Part shown: piece after piece, positions 33,765-43,693 of the stretch | How positions within the stretch are numbered: the first letter of the stretch is position 1 | Layout of the letters: each line of letters opens with the position of its first letter | DNA from: UBA10649 sp963700745 | GTDB lineage: Bacteria > Actinomycetota > Actinomycetes > S36-B12 | Reading direction: 5' to 3' | DNA length: 64,000 bases | Assembly (NCBI GenBank): GCA_963700745.1 | Contig: CAVOYT010000009.1 | Coordinates: 372,001 to 436,000 of the forward strand | Notes under the pieces: model-generated | What the model was told of the DNA's origin: nothing | Database searches by the model: none | Seen by the model: only the letters and a program-made list of their open reading frames with translations | Position numbers and translations under genes: made by a program

Positions 33765-33815
33765 TGGCCCGTGGTGGCTGGGCTCGCCCGGCGTGTCCCA
33801 GCCACCGACGGGCCA
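33765..33815. terminator. Bidirectional hairpin terminator
   Basis: The arm 33765-33782 (TGGCCCGTGGTGGCTGGG) pairs with 33797-33815 apart from one bulged base. It lies between the converging S9 peptidase gene and the last gene of the peptide transporter operon. Confidence 0.8.
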
Positions 33816-33843
33816 GTCGACGAGAGGGCTGGAACGAGAGGGG

Positions 33844-35016
33844 CTAGAAGTCGCGCTCCTCGTAGTCCTTGTCGCCGGCGTAGTCGGCACCCATGGGGCG
33901 CGCCGACCCGGCGGACTCCATGTCGGCGATGACCTCGCTCGGCGGCTGGACCATGGGCGCCGACCGCTCCACCATCCCGCCGTCGGGGCCGACGATGAGG
34001 TCGTGCCCCAGCCCCTCGGTGATCGGGAAGAAGCAGGCCACCTGGTGCCCGGGCGCTGAACTCCTCCAACGGCGGCACCTCGGAGCGGCACCTGTCCTGC
34101 GCACGGAAGCAGCGGGTGTGGAACACGCAGCCGCTCGGCAGGTTGATCGGGCTGGGCAGGTCGCCCTGCAGGACGATGCGCTCACGCGTCGCCTCGACCT
34201 GCGGATCAGGCACGGGGACCGCGGACATCAGCGCGTGGGTGTACGGATGCAGCGGCTGCGGCGTAGAGCGTGTTGCGATCGGTGATCTCGACGATGCTGC
34301 CGAGGTACATGACGGCCACGCGGTGCGACATCTGCCGGACGACCGACAGGTCATGCGCTACGAAGATGTAGGCGATCCCGAACTCGTCCTGCAGGTCCTG
34401 CAGCAGGTTGATGACCTGCGCCTGGATCGACACGTCGAGGGCGGAGACCGGCTCGTCGCAGACGACCACCTTGGGCTGCAGCGTCACCGCGCGGGCGATG
34501 CCGATGCGCTGCCGCTGACCCCCGGAGAACTCGTTCGGGTAGCGGTTGTAGTGCTCGGGATTCAGGCCGACCCGCTCCATGGTCTCCTGCACGGCCTTCT
34601 TGACGCCGCCGGGCGGATTGATCTTCTGCACCTGGTACGGAGCCGAGATGATCGACCCGACGGTGTGCCGTGGGGTTCAGCGAGGAGAAGGGGTCCTGGA
34701 AGATCATCTGCAACTCGCGTCGCAGCGGCACCATCTCGCGACGCGACAGACCAGTGATGTCGCGACCCTCGAAGGTGAGGCTCCCGGACGTCGGCTCGAT
34801 GAGCTTGAGGATGGAGCGTCCGGCGGTCGACTTCCCGCATCCGGACTCGCCGACGAGACCCAGCGTCTCGCCATGCGCCACCCCGAGCGAGATGCCGTTG
34901 ACGGCACTCACCACGCCGACCGTCTTCCGGCGGATCGCGCCCTTCGTGATCGGGAAGTGCTTCACGAGGTTGTCGGCCCGCAGGATCATCTCCTGCTCAC
35001 CCACGGGAGCGGTCAT
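33844..35016 (-). CDS. Oligopeptide ABC transporter ATP-binding protein, OppF/DppF type (frameshifted)
   Basis: About 390 residues. Walker A GLVGESGCGKSTAGRSIL, Q-loop QMIFQDPFSSLNP, signature EFSGGQRQRIGIARA and Walker B VVVCDEPVSALDVS are all present in successive frames. The C-terminal oligopeptide-transporter cysteine region is present only in out-of-frame pieces near 34080-34150. Frameshifts near 34672, 34255 and 34058 are each repaired by dropping one base, in two cases a G after a C. ATG 35016 overlaps the stop of the partner ATPase (ATGA). It energises the DppB/DppC channel with the other ATPase. Confidence 0.88.
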
Positions 35017-36057
35017 GATGCACCTCCCGCACGGCCCGCGGCGGCCGCGAGGCTCTCCGCGGCGAACCGATCACGTTGCTCCTTGTCCAGCAGGCAGCGC
35101 ACCGAATGAGTGGACGTCACCGACAGCAGTTCGGGTCGCTCGTTGGAGCACCTGTCGCCCGGCAGCCAGGAAGCAGCGGCACAGCGCGGCTGGAACACGC
35201 ATCCCGGAGGCAGGTTGATGAGGGACGGCGGTTGTCCCTTGATGGGCGTGAGCCGCTCGCTGACCGCGTCCAGACGCGGCACCGACGAGAGGAGGCCGAC
35301 GGTGTACGGCATCTCAGGCGAGTAGAAGATGTCGTTGAGCGTGCCCCGCTCGACCAGCCGACCGGCGTACATGACCGCCACCTCGTTGGCCACGTCGGCG
35401 ACCACGCCCAGGTCATGGGTGATCAGGATGATCGCGGTGTTGTACTGCACCTGGAGCTCGGCGAGCAGCTCCATGATCTGCGCCTGCACGGTGACGTCAA
35501 GGGCCGTGGTCGGCTCGTCGGCGATCAGCAGCGACGGGCCGTTGATGAGCGCCATGGCGATCATCACGCGCTGCCGCATGCCGCCGGACAGCTGGTGCGG
35601 GTAGTCGTCGATCCGGCGCTCCGGATTGGGGATCCCGACCCGGGCCAGCATGTCGATCGCCTCGGTGCGCGCGTCGTCCTTCGAGACGTCCCGATGGACG
35701 CGGACGGTCTCCACGAGCTGGGCACCGATCCGGTAGAACGGATGCAGCGACGCGAACGGGTCCTGGAAGATCATGCTCATCTCGGCACCGCGCAGCCTGC
35801 GCAGCTCCTCGTCGCTGGCCGAGATCAGCTCGTTCTCACCGATGAAGGCGCGGCCCTCGACGCGAGCGTTCCGCTTGTTCACCAGGCCCATGAGCGCCTG
35901 GGACGTCACGCTCTTGCCCGAGCCGGACTCGCCCGACGATGGCGATGGTCTGGCCGCGCTCGACACTGAACGACACGCCGTCGACGGCCCGCACGAGGCC
36001 GTCCTCGGTCGGGAAGGAGACCTTCAGGTCCTCCACTCGGACGTATGCATCGCTCAT
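35013..36057 (-). CDS. Oligopeptide ABC transporter ATP-binding protein, OppD/DppD type (frameshifted)
   Basis: About 347 residues. It begins MSDAYVRVEDLKVSFPTEDG and reaches Walker A (IVGESGSGKSVTSQALMGL) after a one-base shift in a G-run near 35937. Q-loop MSMIFQDPFASLHPF, signature QLSGGMRQRVMIAMA and Walker B LLIADEPTTALDVT follow. The C-terminal oligopeptide domain LINLPPGCVFQPRCAAAS holds the cysteines that bind an Fe-S cluster in this transporter class. It overlaps both neighbours by four bases, so B, D and F are translationally coupled. Confidence 0.9.
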
Positions 36058-37047
36058 GCTGACAGCCTCACTCGCGGATCGATGACGGCGTAGAGCAGGT
36101 CGACGATGAGGTTCGCAACGACGATGAAGGAGCCGGCGACGAGCACGACGGCGACGATCACCGGCAGGTCCGAGTCGACCACCGCGCCGACCGCCAGTCT
36201 CCCGAGCCCGGGCAGCGTGAACACGCTCTCGACGATGATGGCGCCACCGAGCAGTCCGGCCAGGTCCAGGCCCGCAGCCGTGACGATGGGCGTCAGGCCG
36301 GCACGCAGGCCGTGCTTGCGGATGACGGTGCGTTCGGGCAGGCCCTTGGCCCGCGCCGTTCGGATGTAGTCCTCGCTGAGCGTCTCGAGCATCTGGTTGC
36401 GCGTCAGTCGGATGTAGAAGGCGGCGAAGATCAGGGCCAGCGTGATCCACGGCAGGATCATCGTCTGGAAGAACTGCACCGGGTTCTCGGTCGGTGGGAC
36501 GTAGCTCGGGTACGGCAGCAGTCGCCATCGGATGACGACGAAGAACAGCAGCAGCAGGCCGATGAAGAAGGAGGGGAACGAGTAGCCGACGAGGGCCCCG
36601 CCCAGCGTGACCTTCTCCTGCCAGCGACCACGACGCAGGGCCGCGTAGATGCCGAGCAGGACGCCGGTGATCATCCAGATCACGAAGGCGCCGACGGCCA
36701 GGAAGATCGTGACGGGCAGCGCGTTGATGATCAGCGGGGTGACCTCCTCGCCGCGGCGGAAGGAGTAGCCCAGGCAGGGGGCCGCGCACGCGAAGGTGGC
36801 GGTGCCGCGTGCCGTAGGTGCGGCCGAAGAACAGTCCCTTCACGAACTCGAAGTACTGCTGCCACAGGGGCAGGTCGAGCCCCAGCCGGACGCGGTTGGC
36901 CTCGATGATCTGGGGTGTGCAGTTCTTGCCGCAGGTCAGGGCTGCCGGGTCGGCGGGAAGGGCGTTGAAGAGCAGGAACGTGAGCATGCTGAGCAGCACC
37001 AGGATGAGAAGCCCGGTGAGCACTCGTCTGATGACGTATGCGGTCAC
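36054..37047 (-). CDS. Oligopeptide ABC transporter permease, OppB/DppB type (frameshifted)
   Basis: About 330 residues. It starts MTAYVIRRVLTGLLILVLLSMLTFLLFNALPAD, the hallmark N-terminus of DppB permeases. Later helices include GYSFPSFFIGLLLLFFVVI, and the EAA loop is DYIRTARAKGLPERTVIRKHGLR. An extra G near 36810 splits the first periplasmic loop (restored GTGTATFACAAP). It is separated from the upstream binding-protein gene by 111 bases containing a strong hairpin, so it probably receives only part of that transcription. Confidence 0.9.
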
Positions 37048-37112
37048 GTCGTGAGGGTCCTTGTCTGTGTCAGAGGGTGGTCGGCGGGTGCGATGACCGG
37101 CTCCGACCGAGC

Positions 37113-37146
37113 GGTGGCTCCGGGAGTCGAGACTCCCGGAGCCACC
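37113..37146. terminator. Intra-operon hairpin between the binding-protein and permease genes
   Basis: GGTGGCTCCGGGAGTC (37113-37128) pairs perfectly with 37131-37146. A 16-bp stem inside a same-strand operon is expected to attenuate or process the transcript, raising the binding protein relative to the permease and ATPases. Confidence 0.75.
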
Positions 37147-37158
37147 ACGGTCACGCTG

Positions 37159-38920
37159 CTACTGCTTGACGTACAGGTCGCCGAACGCCAGCGAGCCGTA
37201 TGCGTACCACAGGTAGCCGTTGCCGATCTTCGAACCCCACAGGGCCTGCGCCTTGCCGAACAGGTGCGGAATGACCCAGGCGTTCTCCATGGCCTCCTTG
37301 TTCAGCTCCTGCCACGCAACGCCCTGGGCATTGCGGTCGAGGATCTTCAGGGCCTCCTGGATCTTCGCCTCGTAGGCGTCGTCCTTGACCTGGCTGAGGT
37401 TGAAGCCACCGGTCTGCCCGAAGAGCTCGGGGAGGACGGTCGAGGCGTTCAGCCAGTCCGGGCCCCAACCGGAGCGCATGAGCTCCTTGGCCTGCTCCGG
37501 ATCGAACACGATGCCGTAGTACTGCCCGGGCTCGATCGGCTCGAGGGCGACGTTGATTCCGGCTGCCGCCATCGACGCCTGGATCGCTGCGCCGATCTTC
37601 TCGTCGACCGGGTTGTTCGGGAACTGGTAGGTCAGGTCGGGCATCGGCTCGCCTGACTCCTCGATGAGCTTCTTCGCCAGCTCGACATTGCCCTCGACCG
37701 GGATGGCGTCGCCGTACATGCCGTCCCAGATGCCCGACGGTGCGTAGTCGAGCGGCAGGTTGGGCTTCACGACGCCATCGGCACGATCACCGGCGAAGTC
37801 ACCGCCGCGGGCGGCGATGTACTGCGCGTTGTTCATGGCCGCCACGATCGCCTGACGGTGCTTGAGGTTCGGCACCAACGTGGTGTTGATCGCGGTGTAG
37901 CGGACATACGGGTCGAAGCCGTTGTACGTGCGGCCCTCGAAACGCGGGTCACCCGAGGTGAAGACCGTGGCGAGGTTCTCCGGCTGGAGGTTGCCGTACG
38001 CGATGGTCGCCTGGTCCTCAGGCGCATCGGCGATCAGGCGCTGGTCGATAGCGGCCGGATCCTGGGCGAACTCGACGACGACCTGGTCCGGGTAAGCCGG
38101 ACGGTAGTCGTCAGACGCGGGGTCCCAGTTCTCGTTGCGGTCCAGGACCATCTTCTGGCCCTTCGTGTACTCCGTGATCTTGTAGGGGCCGCTCGACACG
38201 ACGGCGTCGTCGTAGGTCTCGCCAGTGTCGCTGGCCTGCGGGACCGGCGAGAACGCCGGCAGGGTCACGGTGTAGTTGAAGTCCGCAACGGAGCGGTTGA
38301 GGTTGAACGTGATGGTCTTGCCGTCCTCCGAGCACTGCACGGCTGCGTCATACGCGGCCGTGTCGTTGCCGTCGGTGACGTACGGGCCCTTGTAGACCGA
38401 CGAGCCGTCCTCGGCCTTGGGGATGTCGAGGTACGAGATCGCGTAGGTGGGTCCGTCCGTGATGATGTCCTGCGCGAACGTGCGGGACACGCCGTACTTG
38501 ACGTCGGCGCAGGTGACGGCGGTGCCGTCCTCGAACGAGACGCCGTCGCGGATGGTGAAGGACCACGAGGTCGCGTCCTCATTGGCGGTGCCCGTGTCGG
38601 TCGCCATGTCGGCGATGAGCTCCGTGCCGGCCTCGCCTTCCGCGTATGCGTACTGAGTCAGCGTCCGCGTCGTGTAGCCGCTGAAGAACGCGATGTCTGC
38701 GCCCGTGTACATGCGCTGCGGATCGACGTGCTGCCACTGCTCGGCATTGGTGAGCATCGTGATCGTGCCGCCTGCTGTGCCGCCGTCTGTTGACCCGGCC
38801 GCCGCTGGCAGACGCGCTGCCCTCAGTGCTGCTGCTGCCTCCGCCGCAGGCCGCGAGCGCAAGTGCACCCGCCGAGACCACTGCCGCCAGGCGCAGGCCT
38901 CTGTTGATGGCCTTACCCAT
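37159..38920 (-). CDS. Oligopeptide-binding lipoprotein (SBP family 5; frameshifted near N-terminus)
   Basis: About 586 residues. A lipoprotein signal peptide (GLRLAAVVSAGALALAACGGGS) has a lipobox Cys near residue 25. The mature protein is a family 5 binding protein: TITMLTNAEQWQHVDPQRMYTG, then TDGVSFED-like IRDGVSFEDGTAVTCADVKYG, and SSGPYKITEYTKGQKMVLDRNENWDP. A one-base error near 38795 splits the linker after the lipobox. AAGGAGG lies six bases before ATG 38920. It captures peptides outside the membrane for the DppBCDF machinery. In M. tuberculosis the lipoprotein LpqW sits in this interval without a transporter. Confidence 0.9.
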
Positions 38921-39028
38921 GTGTTTCCTCCTTGTCGCGGTCGCACTTGTGCACGACCTTGCTCCGGTCGAAATAACCGGAATCCGCCCTGTTGGAGCGG
39001 TGGCTTGTGAGTCCCTGACGCACGGCGC

Positions 39029-40012
39029 TCATCGGACGTTCCGTCCGGTGCGCGGGTCGAGGGCATCGCGGACGGCGTCGCCGAACACGTTGAAGGCGTA
39101 CACGACGATGAACAGCGCCGTGCCGGGGATGAACAGGTACGTGGGCACCACTGCGAAGTAGCGGACGGAGTCCGCGAGCATCTTGCCCCACGACGGGGTC
39201 GGCTCAACGATGCCGACGCCGAGGTATGCCAGGGCGGCCTCGGCCGCGATCAGCGTGGGGAGGGAGATCGTGGCGTAGACGATGATCGGGGCCCAGAGAT
39301 TGGGCAGGATCTCGCGGAACAGGATTCGCCGCGTCGGAGCGCCGTTCGCGACAGCTGCCTCGACGAATTCCCGCTCTCGCAGGCTCAGGACCTGGCCGCG
39401 AATGAGGCGAGCGAGGTACGGCCAGCCGAAGAAGGCGAACACCACGATGAGGTACGTCATGCGGGCGATTTCCTCGCTCACGCCCATGGCCTTCAGTCGC
39501 TGCGTCAGCACGGGGCTGAGCGCGAGGGCCATGAGGAGGAACGGCAGGGCGAGGAGCAGGTCGGTGGTCCGGCCGATGATCGTGTCGACCCATCCGCCCT
39601 TGTACCCGGCGATGATGCCGACGGTGGTGCCGATGATCGAGATCACGAGGACCGAGGTGCACGCGATCAACAGGGACACGCGAGCGCCGAACAGCAGTCG
39701 CGCGAGCAGGTCGCGGCCGGTGAGCGGCTCGACGCCGAGCGGGTGGTCCAGAGACGCACCACCCCATGGGCCGGCGGGCAGGCTGCCTTGCGCCGGGTCG
39801 AGCACGGTGAGGTCGAAGTCGTAGGGGTTCACGCCGAGCAGCGTTGTGATCAGGGGTGCCAGCAGAGCCGTGGCGAAGATGACGATGAGCAGCCACATCG
39901 CGAACATGGCGCCCTTGTCCCGCTTCAGCCGCCGCCAGGCCAACTGCCGCAGCGACAGCCCGGTGAATGACGCGGTCGCAACTGCGGGAGGTGCGGCCGT
40001 CTCAGTGCTCAC
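39029..40012 (-). CDS. Oligopeptide ABC transporter permease, OppC/DppC type
   Basis: About 327 residues with six membrane helices, for example GAMFAMWLLIVIFATALLAPLI and VSLLIACTSVLVISIIGTTVGIIAG. The periplasmic motif HPLGVEPLTGRDLLARLLFGARVSL and the EAA loop EFVEAAVANGAPTRRILFREILPN are typical of DppC. GTG 40012 with a GAGGTG eight bases upstream is preferred; the frame extends to 40054. It is the first gene of the transporter operon, an unusual order (C-A-B-D-F). A possible -10 TAACCT lies at 40088-40093 on the complement. Confidence 0.88.
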   Translation of the reverse strand: MSTETAAPPAVATASFTGLSLRQLAWRRLKRDKGAMFAMWLLIVIFATALLAPLITTLLGVNPYDFDLTVLDPAQGSLPAGPWGGASLDHPLGVEPLTGRDLLARLLFGARVSLLIACTSVLVISIIGTTVGIIAGYKGGWVDTIIGRTTDLLLALPFLLMALALSPVLTQRLKAMGVSEEIARMTYLIVVFAFFGWPYLARLIRGQVLSLREREFVEAAVANGAPTRRILFREILPNLWAPIIVYATISLPTLIAAEAALAYLGVGIVEPTPSWGKMLADSVRYFAVVPTYLFIPGTALFIVVYAFNVFGDAVRDALDPRTGRNVR

Positions 40013-40267
40013 CGGGCTATTCACCTCACTTAGGAGTGTCGATCGTCGGGTCACGCGGGTGCCACGCCATCGGAGGCTAGCCGCCTGAGGTTACGACAGG
40101 TTGACCCGCGAGTAACAACGGGATCCGGTCCAATCAGCCAGACGTCACCAAATCGTGACCTTCACCCGCAAATGGGAAAGCGGGCGTCGGACGTCATCCC
40201 TCGGAAGGAAGGTTCGAGACAACGTTGTCCGGCGAATGCGGATGATCGCCGCACGATCGACCGAGGC

Positions 40268-42127
40268 CTACGCCTTCTTTCCTCGACCGGCCTTCTGGCG
40301 GTCTGTCGCCGACAGCAGCACCTTGCGGATCCGAACGAAACCGGGCGTCACCTCGACGCACTCGTCCTCCCGGCAGAACTCCAGCGCCTGCTCCAGCGAG
40401 AGCTGCTTGTGCGGGATGAGCGGCACCAGGATGTCGCCTGACGACTGCCGCATGTTGGTGAGCTTCTTCTCCTTGGTCGGGTTGACGTCCATGTCGTCCG
40501 ACCGCGAGTTCTCGCCGACGATCATGCCCTCGTAGACGTCGGTGCCCGGGCCCACGAACATGGTGCCGCGCTCCTGCAGGTTCGCGAGGGCGAATCCGGT
40601 GGTCGCCCCGGTCCGGTCGGCCACGAGCGATCCGGTCGGACGGGTCCGCAGTTCGCCGTGCCACGGCTCGTAGCGGTCGAAGACGTGGTGCAGCAGACCG
40701 GTGCCCCGTGTCTCCGTCAGGAACTCGGTGCGGAAGCCGATCAGGCCTCGCGCGGGAACCAGGTACTCCATGCGCACCCAGCCGGTGCCGTGGTTGACCA
40801 TCTGCTCCATGCGGCCCTTGCGCAGGGCCATGAGCTGCGTGACCACGCCGAGGTAGTCCTCGGGGATGTCGACGGAGAGCCGCTCCATGGGCTCGTTCAC
40901 CTTGCCGTCGATGATGCGGGTGACGACCTGGGGCTTGCCCACGGTGAGCTCGAAGCCCTCGCGCCGCATCATCTCGACCAGGATGGCCAGCTGGAGCTCG
41001 CCGCGGCCCTGGATCTCCCACGTGTCCGGGCGCTCGGTCAGGAGCATGCGGATCGACACGTTGCCGACCAGCTCCTGCTCGAGGCGCTGCTTCACCTGGT
41101 TGGCGGTGAGCTTGGTGCCGCTCTTGCCGGCGAGCGGTGCGGTGTTGATGCCGATGGTCATCGAGATGGACGGCTCGTCGACGGTGATGACCGGCAGCGC
41201 CACCGGGTTCTCGGGGTCGGCCAGCGTCTCGCCGATGGTGATCTCGGGGATGCCGGCCACCGCGATGATGTCGCCGGGCCCGGCCTCCTGCACGGGGACG
41301 CGCTCGAGGGCCTCGGTCATGAGCAGCTCGACGACCTTGGCGCGCTCGACGGTCCCGTCCGCCTTCATCCAGGCGACCTGCTGGCCCTTGCGGATGGTGC
41401 CGTGGTGCACCCGGCACAGCGCGAGCCGGCCGAGGTACGGCGACGCGTCGAGGTTGGTGACGTGCGCCTGCAGCGGCATCTCGGGGTCGAACTCCGGGGC
41501 CGGGACGGTCGTCAGCAGCGTGCGGAAGAGCGGCTCGAGGTCCTCCTCCTCCGGCATTCCGCCGTCCGCGGTGCGCGTCAGCGACGCCCGCCCGGCCTTC
41601 GCGCTGGTGTACACGATCGGGAAGTCGATCTGCTTCTCGGTCGCGTCGAGGTCGAGGAAGAGCTCGTAGGCCTCGTCGACGACCTCGGCGATGCGCGAGT
41701 CGGGTCGGTCCACCTTGTTGATGACGAGTACGACGGGAAGGTGCTTCTCCAGCGCCTTGCGCAGCACGAACCGGGTCTGCGGGAGCGGGCCCTCGGACGC
41801 GTCGACGAGGAGGACGACGCCGTCGACCATCTCGAGACCACGCTCGACCTCGCCGCCGAAGTCAGCGTGCCCGGGGGTGTCGATGATGTTGAAGGTGACG
41901 CCGCCCTCGGGCGCCGCGGGGCCCATGTATCGGACCGACGTGTTCTTCGCCAGGATCGTGATGCCCTTCTCACGCTCGAGGTCCATCGAGTCCATGACCC
42001 GGTCGGCGACGTCCTGGTTCGCACGGAAGGCCCCGGACTGCCACAGCATGGCGTCCACGAGCGTGGTCTTCCCGTGGTCGACATGGGCGATGATGGCGAT
42101 GTTGCGGAGGTCTTCTCGGCGATTCAC
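40268..42127 (-). CDS. typA: Ribosome-associated translational GTPase TypA/BipA
   Basis: A 619-residue GTPase. G1 HVDHGKTTLVDAML, switch I REKGITILAKNTSV, G3 DTPGHADFGGEVER, G4 VINKVDRPDSR and the SAKAG-type G5 (YTSAKAGRAS) are intact. Later EF-G-like domains follow, with the BipA-specific LFRTEFLTETRGTG and a lysine-rich end. It binds the 70S ribosome under stress and assists 50S assembly. GTG 42127 follows TAGGGT by six bases with no ribosome-binding site. No frameshift is present, in contrast to its neighbours. Same relative place as Rv1165. Confidence 0.95.
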   Translation of the reverse strand: MNRREDLRNIAIIAHVDHGKTTLVDAMLWQSGAFRANQDVADRVMDSMDLEREKGITILAKNTSVRYMGPAAPEGGVTFNIIDTPGHADFGGEVERGLEMVDGVVLLVDASEGPLPQTRFVLRKALEKHLPVVLVINKVDRPDSRIAEVVDEAYELFLDLDATEKQIDFPIVYTSAKAGRASLTRTADGGMPEEEDLEPLFRTLLTTVPAPEFDPEMPLQAHVTNLDASPYLGRLALCRVHHGTIRKGQQVAWMKADGTVERAKVVELLMTEALERVPVQEAGPGDIIAVAGIPEITIGETLADPENPVALPVITVDEPSISMTIGINTAPLAGKSGTKLTANQVKQRLEQELVGNVSIRMLLTERPDTWEIQGRGELQLAILVEMMRREGFELTVGKPQVVTRIIDGKVNEPMERLSVDIPEDYLGVVTQLMALRKGRMEQMVNHGTGWVRMEYLVPARGLIGFRTEFLTETRGTGLLHHVFDRYEPWHGELRTRPTGSLVADRTGATTGFALANLQERGTMFVGPGTDVYEGMIVGENSRSDDMDVNPTKEKKLTNMRQSSGDILVPLIPHKQLSLEQALEFCREDECVEVTPGFVRIRKVLLSATDRQKAGRGKKA

Positions 42128-42133
42128 CCCATG

Positions 42134-42139
42134 ACCCTA
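42134..42139 (-). promoter_or_regulatory. Leaderless-type -10 (TAGGGT) of typA
   Basis: On the minus strand TAGGGT is followed by six bases and then the typA GTG. Confidence 0.55.
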
Positions 42140-42180
42140 TGAGGTGCGGCACCGATCCCTGAAATCGCGAAAGGCGGATC

Positions 42181-42801
42181 ATGACCTTCTATTCGGACAT
42201 TCCCGCCCGGCGTGCGCGACAGCTCGCCGGTGATATCTGGCTGCTCTTCTGGAGCGTCCTGTGGATCTGGGCGGCGCTGCGACTGTACGACCTCGTCATG
42301 AACCTGGCCGCTCCCGGCGTCGCTATCGCCGAGGGAGTCGGCGAGCTGGCCACCAACCTCGACTCCGCCCGCGACTCCGTCGGCGGGGTTCCCCTTGTCG
42401 GCGAGGCACTGGCTGCTCCCTTCAGCGGAATGGGCGACGCGGCCGCGGCGATCGCGGCAGCGGGCCAGGCCGAGGCCGACGCCGTGGCACTGCTCGCACG
42501 CTTCCTGTCGATCTCCCTCGCGGTGCTGGCGATCGCGTCCTTCGCGGTCATCTGGGTGCCCATCCGGATCTCGTTCGTGCGCAAGGCGACGGCAGCTCGT
42601 CGGTTCGTCGATGCGGCCGAGGACCTGGACCTGTTCGCGCTGCGCGCCCTCGCGCGACAGCCACTCCACGTACTGGCCCGGATCAGCGACGACCCCGCCG
42701 GCGCCTGGCGTCGCGGTGATCAGCCGGTCATCCACGCCCTTGGCGCGCTCGAGCTGCGGGAGGAGGGGCTCCTCCCGCCGGCGCGACTCAGCCCCGGTTG
42801 A
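42181..42801 (+). CDS. Membrane protein of unknown function with two hydrophobic helices
   Basis: A 206-residue protein. Helix one (IWLLFWSVLWIWAALRLYDLVMNL) and helix two (FLSISLAVLAIASFAVIWVPIRI) flank an Ala/Gly-rich extracytoplasmic loop of about 80 residues. The C-terminal cytoplasmic region (FVRKATAARRFVDAAEDLDLFALRALARQPL) is helical and basic. The sequence ends in ARLSPG, overlapping the 3' end of the converging DUF1707 gene by 14 bases. I do not recognise a named family with certainty; similar two-helix proteins are common in actinobacteria next to DUF1707 genes. AAGGCGG precedes the ATG. Confidence 0.7.
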   Translation: MTFYSDIPARRARQLAGDIWLLFWSVLWIWAALRLYDLVMNLAAPGVAIAEGVGELATNLDSARDSVGGVPLVGEALAAPFSGMGDAAAAIAAAGQAEADAVALLARFLSISLAVLAIASFAVIWVPIRISFVRKATAARRFVDAAEDLDLFALRALARQPLHVLARISDDPAGAWRRGDQPVIHALGALELREEGLLPPARLSPG

Positions 42802-43503
42802 TTCCCCAGCGCTTGGGCTTCTTCGGTCGGCGGACCGAGATCCCGCCGAAGATCGCTGCGCCCTTCACGATCAGCACCGGGGCTCCGGCGGCAGCTGCGT
42901 CCACGTCGCTTGCGTCACGCGGCACTTCGGCCGCGCCGAAGACCCCGACCGCCTCGCTACGCACGGTCACGCCGTACGGCACCGTGATCTCGAGGCCGCC
43001 GAACAAGCAGATCGCGGTGATCACCGTCTCCTGGCTGGTGAACGTCGCCTCCGCGAAGTCGAGCTCGCCACCACCGAACACGCACACAGTCGAGAGCTCC
43101 GGCGGAGCGATCCAGGAGCCCTTGCGCTCGAACCCGCCGAAGATGGCCACCATCGACGTGTCGCCCTGAGCTGCGAGATCCGGACGCACTGCGAAGCCGG
43201 AATCCGAGGGCGCGGGCGGAGGCGTCACGGAGATGCCGCTGGTGGTGGGCACGGCGATGGTGCCGGGCGGGACGGGCAGGTCCCGCAGCACCGGGGCCAG
43301 GTCGGCATAGGTCGTCGCCCGGTACACCTCGGACAGCCGCTCCTCGTGCTCGACGGCAGTGAGCCGCCCCTCGGCGTAGGCCTCGCGCAGGATCCCCGCG
43401 ACCCGCTCGCGATCGGCATCCGAGGCTCGCATGCGCAGGGCCTCGGCGACCGGGTCCGGGCCGGCTGCTCGGCCGGCAGGTCAGCGGGGACGTCGGAACT
43501 CAC
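42788..43503 (-). CDS. DUF1707 / LiaF-like cell-wall stress response protein (frameshifted N-terminus)
   Basis: About 238 residues. The DUF1707 domain (MRASDADRERVAGILREAYAEGRLTAVEHEERLSEVYRATTYADL) is followed by a proline-rich linker and a C-terminal LiaF/DUF2154-like beta-helix (VAIFGGFERKGSW, VCVFGGGELDFAEATF, AICLFGGLEITVPYGV). DUF1707 proteins are thought to act with envelope-stress sensing. GTG 43503 six bases after TAGCCT, plus a one-base error near 43460, gives an N-terminus ending DPVAEALRMRASD. The undisturbed frame from ATG 43432 is the alternative. Confidence 0.85.
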
Positions 43504-43509
43504 CCCCCG

Positions 43510-43515
43510 AGGCTA
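43510..43515 (-). promoter_or_regulatory. Leaderless-type -10 (TAGCCT) of the DUF1707 gene
   Basis: On the minus strand TAGCCT precedes GTG 43503 by six bases. Confidence 0.5.
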
Positions 43516-43530
43516 CCCACCCGATGCCTC

Positions 43531-43577
43531 GTCAGTCGTGGCGACTTCGCGGGACCCGCCAACCCGCCACGAGTGAC
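43531..43577. terminator. Hairpin terminator downstream of the methyltransferase
   Basis: GTCAGTCGTGGCG (43531-43543) pairs with CGCCACGAGTGAC (43565-43577) with one mismatch; the loop is 21 bases. It is the only recognisable element in the stretch 43516-43693. Confidence 0.5.
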
Positions 43578-43693
43578 GACGTATCGCGGGACCAGCCGGC
43601 GCAGATGTCCCGGTCGACCGCGAATGAGCCGTAGCGAGCCGCTGCGACCTCCTTGTGCCCCGTCCGTGTCATGCCTTCGGGGTCGGGCAACGC

